Positions 14,210-16,678 of a stretch of DNA of 16,678 bases are shown here, piece by piece. The notes below the pieces were generated by a model that did not search any database, was not told the DNA's origin, and saw only the letters and a list, made by a program, of their open reading frames with translations. Within the stretch, counting starts at the first letter, position 1; each line of letters opens with the position of its first letter. The translations under genes were made by a program, and so were the position numbers. The DNA lies in NCBI RefSeq assembly GCF_002413825.1, contig NZ_DHXT01000158.1, forward strand, positions 30,093 through 46,770, in the 5' to 3' direction. Origin of the DNA: Rhodoferax sp. UBA5149. GTDB lineage: Bacteria > Pseudomonadota > Gammaproteobacteria > Burkholderiales > Burkholderiaceae_C.

Positions 14210-15157
14210 ATGACCGGATACTTTACCCATCGCGATTGCTGGAAACATGAAATGGGCGCGGGGCACCCCGAATGTCCTGAGCGCCTCGATGCCATCGAAG
14301 ACAGACTTCTGATCTCGGGCCTGGATGTGGCCCTGACCCGGCGCGAGGCGCCCCTAGCCCCGTTGAGCGACATCGAGCTGGCGCACAGCCGCATGTACAT
14401 CGCTTCACTGCGCGGCCTGAGCGACGGCTTGCGGGAAGAAATCGAGGCCGGAGGCCCAACGCATGCCCAGGTCGACCCGGACACCTCCATCAATGTTCAT
14501 ACATGGGATGCGGCGCTACGCGCGGCCGGTGCTGCACTGGCGGCCACCGATGCCGTGATGGCGGGTGAGATGGAGAATGCTTTTTGTGCCATTCGCCCGC
14601 CCGGACACCACGCCTGCCATGACAAGGCGATGGGGTTTTGCTTTTTCAACAATGTGGCGATAGCCGCCAAGTACGCACTGGAGCGCCACGGCTTGAAGCG
14701 GGTGGCGATTGTGGACTTTGATGTGCACCACGGCAACGGCACCGAAGACATCGTGGGGGGCGACCAGCGCATTCTCATGGTGAGCTTTTTTCAGCATCCG
14801 TTTTATCCCATGGATTGGCCTCATTCCAGTGCCAGCAACCTGGTCAATCTGCCGGTACCGGCCTACACCAAGGGCATGGACATACGGGACCTGATTGAGA
14901 GCATCTGGATCCCGCGGCTGGAGGCTTTTCGTCCCGAGATGATATTCATCAGTGCCGGGTTTGACGCGCACCGCGAAGACGACATGGGCCAGATGGGCCT
15001 GGTCGAGCAGGACTACGCCTGGATTACCCATCGCGTCAAGGACGTGGCCCGGCGTCATGCCAAGGGTCGCATCGTCTCCTGTCTGGAAGGCGGCTATGCC
15101 TTGAGCGCGCTGGGGCGCAGCGTGGAGGCGCATATCCGGGTGCTGGCGGATGTCTGA
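14210..15157 (+). CDS. Histone deacetylase family protein (acetylpolyamine amidohydrolase/class II HDAC-like)
   Basis: A 315-residue zinc amidohydrolase of the arginase/deacetylase fold, expected to remove acetyl groups from lysine, polyamine or small-molecule amines in the cytoplasm. Motifs seen are HPECPERLDAIEDRL (19-33), RPPGHHACHDKAMGFCFFNN (129-148, active-site HH at 133-134), VDFDVHHGNGTED (168-180, zinc ligands D171 and H173), SAGFDAHREDDMG (248-260, zinc ligand D252) and the C-terminal LEGGY. ATG 14210 gives the usual MTGYFTHRDC start. GTG 14204, two codons earlier, is better spaced from AGGG at 14193-14196 and is a real alternative. The frame also stays open to GTG 14153, which would overlap moxR. 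The stop overlaps the next gene by 8 bp. Acetoin-utilisation AcuC is a related but different branch. Confidence 0.92.
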   Translation: MTGYFTHRDCWKHEMGAGHPECPERLDAIEDRLLISGLDVALTRREAPLAPLSDIELAHSRMYIASLRGLSDGLREEIEAGGPTHAQVDPDTSINVHTWDAALRAAGAALAATDAVMAGEMENAFCAIRPPGHHACHDKAMGFCFFNNVAIAAKYALERHGLKRVAIVDFDVHHGNGTEDIVGGDQRILMVSFFQHPFYPMDWPHSSASNLVNLPVPAYTKGMDIRDLIESIWIPRLEAFRPEMIFISAGFDAHREDDMGQMGLVEQDYAWITHRVKDVARRHAKGRIVSCLEGGYALSALGRSVEAHIRVLADV

Positions 15158-16415
15158 TGCCCGCATTACCGACCTGGATGGCTGGATTGCGGCGCTGGCC
15201 CAACCCGCCGCCCTGATGGAGCTGGGGGTGCTGGTCTTGTGTGGCGTCGCCGCCTGGGCTATCGCCGCGCTGGTCTGCCGCGCCATGGGCACGCGTGACA
15301 AGACCTCCATCCTGTTTGGCAAGCGCATTGTGGACGGCGTGTTGTTTCCCTTGTTGTGGCTGTGCCTGACTTATGTGGCCCGTGCCCTGCTGGTCGGCCG
15401 GGTGACGCTGGCCGTTTTCAAAATAGCGATTCCGGTCCTGATCTCCCTGCTGGTCATTCGTTTGGGGGTCAAGGTGCTGCAGGCGGCGTTCCGTGATACG
15501 CCACTGGTGCGCCTGCTGGAGCGAACCATTTCCTGGGTCGCGTGGCTGGCGATGGTGTTGTGGGTCAGCGGGCTGCTGCCGGTGATTCTGGAGGAGCTCG
15601 ATCAAATCACCTGGAAGGTCGGTGGCGCCACGCTGTCGGTGCGCAACATGCTGGAGGGCACCCTGACGGCGGGTGCCGTGCTGATCTTCACCCTGTGGAT
15701 TTCATCGGCCATAGAGGCCCGCCTGTTGCGCTCCGCGACCGGCGGCGAGTTGTCCTTGCGCAAGGCGGCGAGCAACGCCACTCGCGCGCTGTTGATGTTC
15801 GTCGGCCTGTTGCTGGCGCTGTCGGCGGTGGGTATCAATTTGTCGGCCCTGTCGGTGCTGGGCGGTGCGATTGGCGTGGGTGTCGGTTTTGGCTTGCAAA
15901 AGCTGGCGGCCAACTACGTCAGTGGTTTTGTCATTCTGGCCGAGCGCAGCATGCGCATCGGCGACAACGTGCGAGTGGATAATTTTGAGGGCCGCATCAC
16001 GCAAATCAACGCGCGTTACACCGTCATCCGCTCGGTGACCGGACGCGAGTCCATCGTGCCCAATGAGATGCTGATCACCAGCCGGGTTGAAAACCTGTCG
16101 CTGGCCGACACGCGGGTCTGGCAGTCGGCCGTGATTTCCGTGGGATATGACAGTGATGTGGACCTGGTGATGCGCTTGTTGAAACAGGCCACCTTGAACC
16201 ATGAACGCGTGCTGCACGACCCCGAGCCTTCGGTGGCGCTGTCGAATTTCGGGGTCGACGGTCTGGAGTTCACCGTCGGCTACTGGATTACCGACCCGGA
16301 GAACGGGAGCCTCAATCTGAAATCCTTGATCAACCTCGACATTCTCAGATCGTTGCGCGAGAACCATATCGAGATTCCCTATCCGCAGCGTGTCGTGCAT
16401 ACCCGCGCGGCTTGA
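15150..16415 (+). CDS. Mechanosensitive ion channel protein, MscS family
   Basis: A 421-residue inner-membrane channel. About five helices (roughly residues 23-44, 62-82, 88-108, 129-148 and 170-190) precede the conserved pore-lining helix and beta domain: LSALSVLGGAIGVGVGFGLQKLAANYVSGFVILAERSMRIGDNV (about 231-274). The GRITQINARYTVIRSVTGRESIVPNEMLI stretch follows, and then the alpha/beta C-terminal domain ending near HIEIPYPQRVVH. MscS-family channels release solutes under membrane tension. With more helices than E. coli MscS it belongs to the larger YbdG/YnaI-like group, whose gating is less well defined. ATG 15150 lies inside the end of the deacetylase gene (8-bp overlap), so the two are probably cotranscribed and translationally coupled. 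Confidence 0.92.
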   Translation: MSDARITDLDGWIAALAQPAALMELGVLVLCGVAAWAIAALVCRAMGTRDKTSILFGKRIVDGVLFPLLWLCLTYVARALLVGRVTLAVFKIAIPVLISLLVIRLGVKVLQAAFRDTPLVRLLERTISWVAWLAMVLWVSGLLPVILEELDQITWKVGGATLSVRNMLEGTLTAGAVLIFTLWISSAIEARLLRSATGGELSLRKAASNATRALLMFVGLLLALSAVGINLSALSVLGGAIGVGVGFGLQKLAANYVSGFVILAERSMRIGDNVRVDNFEGRITQINARYTVIRSVTGRESIVPNEMLITSRVENLSLADTRVWQSAVISVGYDSDVDLVMRLLKQATLNHERVLHDPEPSVALSNFGVDGLEFTVGYWITDPENGSLNLKSLINLDILRSLRENHIEIPYPQRVVHTRAA

Positions 16416-16442
16416 AGAATCAGGGATTCGTGCAGGTATAAT
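16412..16442 (+). promoter_or_regulatory. Candidate sigma-70 promoter for etfB
   Basis: A perfect TATAAT lies at 16437-16442. The best upstream match is TTGAAG at 16412-16417, but the 19-base spacing is longer than ideal, so only the -10 is convincing. The start of transcription would be near 16449, giving a leader of about 160 bases before etfB. An operator-like palindrome overlaps that start. Confidence 0.45.
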
Positions 16443-16449
16443 CAAAAAA

Positions 16450-16463
16450 AGCACGGTCGTACT
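16450..16463. promoter_or_regulatory. Imperfect operator-like palindrome overlapping the putative etfB transcription start
   Basis: AGCACGGTCGTACT has the symmetric form AGnACG-nn-CGTnCT. It sits 8-21 bases past the TATAAT, where a repressor would block initiation. The shape resembles operators of TetR-family regulators of fatty-acid or acyl-CoA degradation; this is a recollection, not a motif search. Confidence 0.4.
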
Positions 16464-16535
16464 ATTTTGTGTTTTGTTGGCTGATTGTCATGTGAATGAC
16501 TAGGCTGGCAGGCGACACAGCATAGAATCGTGCGG

Positions 16536-16551
16536 TTGACGTGCACGTCAA
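16536..16551. promoter_or_regulatory. Perfect 16-bp palindrome upstream of etfB
   Basis: TTGACGTGCACGTCAA is an exact inverted repeat, centred about 67 bp before the etfB start codon. Its form resembles, from memory, the sites of LiuR-type regulators of branched-chain amino acid degradation, pathways that pass electrons to ETF. A TAGAAT at 16523-16528 could be a second -10 just upstream, which would place this palindrome over that start site, but no good -35 accompanies it. Confidence 0.5.
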
Positions 16552-16610
16552 TCAGTTTGGCGTCAGCATCAAGTAAATCGCAGAATTCGTAACTATCTGG
16601 AGTCGTAGCA

Positions 16611-16678
16611 ATGAAAGTCCTGGTCGCAGTCAAGCGCGTGGTGGACTACAACGTGAAGGTCCGCGTCAAGTCGGACAA
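16611..16678 (+). CDS. etfB: Electron transfer flavoprotein beta subunit, N-terminal start (partial)
   Basis: The last 68 bases encode MKVLVAVKRVVDYNVKVRVK and continue past the right edge. MKVLVAVKRVVDYNVKVRVK is the characteristic N terminus of proteobacterial EtfB. ETF is a soluble FAD/AMP-containing heterodimer that takes electrons from acyl-CoA and related dehydrogenases and passes them to ETF-ubiquinone oxidoreductase. ATG 16611 has GGAG at 16599-16602 with an eight-base spacing. The etfA gene would be expected directly downstream. The gene is preceded by a 195-bp gap containing a probable promoter and two operator-like palindromes. Confidence 0.88.
   Translation, partial: MKVLVAVKRVVDYNVKVRVKSD

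Overview
The window reads as ordinary chromosome of a betaproteobacterium, most likely of the Comamonadaceae (Rhodoferax/Polaromonas-like). This is an inference from the high-GC coding style, the gene families, and two repeat families that I associate from memory with that group. No rRNA, tRNA, CRISPR array, phage or plasmid genes were found. Nearly all of the sequence is coding.

Layout, left to right. Plus strand, 1-4868: the S1-domain tail of Tex, an HDOD-domain protein, an AI-2E/PerM-type membrane protein, and the competence DNA-uptake channel ComEC, whose start overlaps the preceding stop (TGATG). Plus strand, 5035-7513: a two-gene unit of a circularly permuted ATP-grasp protein and an alpha-E protein. 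Minus strand, 7560-8594: a zinc-independent NADP-dependent oxidoreductase. Minus strand, 8652-14162, read right to left: MoxR AAA+ ATPase, DUF58 protein, TgpA-like transglutaminase membrane protein, and MltB lytic transglycosylase. This looks like one envelope operon, with two of its junctions formed by 4-base GTGA overlaps. Plus strand, 14210-16415: a histone-deacetylase-family amidohydrolase and an MscS-type channel that overlap by 8 bp. At the right edge, etfB begins behind a 195-bp regulatory region.

The most interesting content is in the repeats. First, a 509-bp foldback element (about 11763-12271) lies inside the minus-strand operon between DUF58 and tgpA. Its two arms mirror each other around one axis, with a perfect 30-bp palindrome at the centre. 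Second, four diverged copies of a roughly 57-bp repeat all lie in frame inside real genes: two in comEC, one in the DUF58 gene, and one that supplies the hydrophobic core and lipobox of the MltB signal peptide.

Functionally, the MoxR-DUF58-TgpA-MltB unit points to envelope or peptidoglycan maintenance. The ATP-grasp/alpha-E pair belongs to a family predicted to make or process peptides. The etfB upstream region carries two operator-like palindromes, which would fit dual control of electron transfer flavoprotein by degradation-pathway regulators. I see no clearly new multi-gene system; the repeat biology is the best lead.
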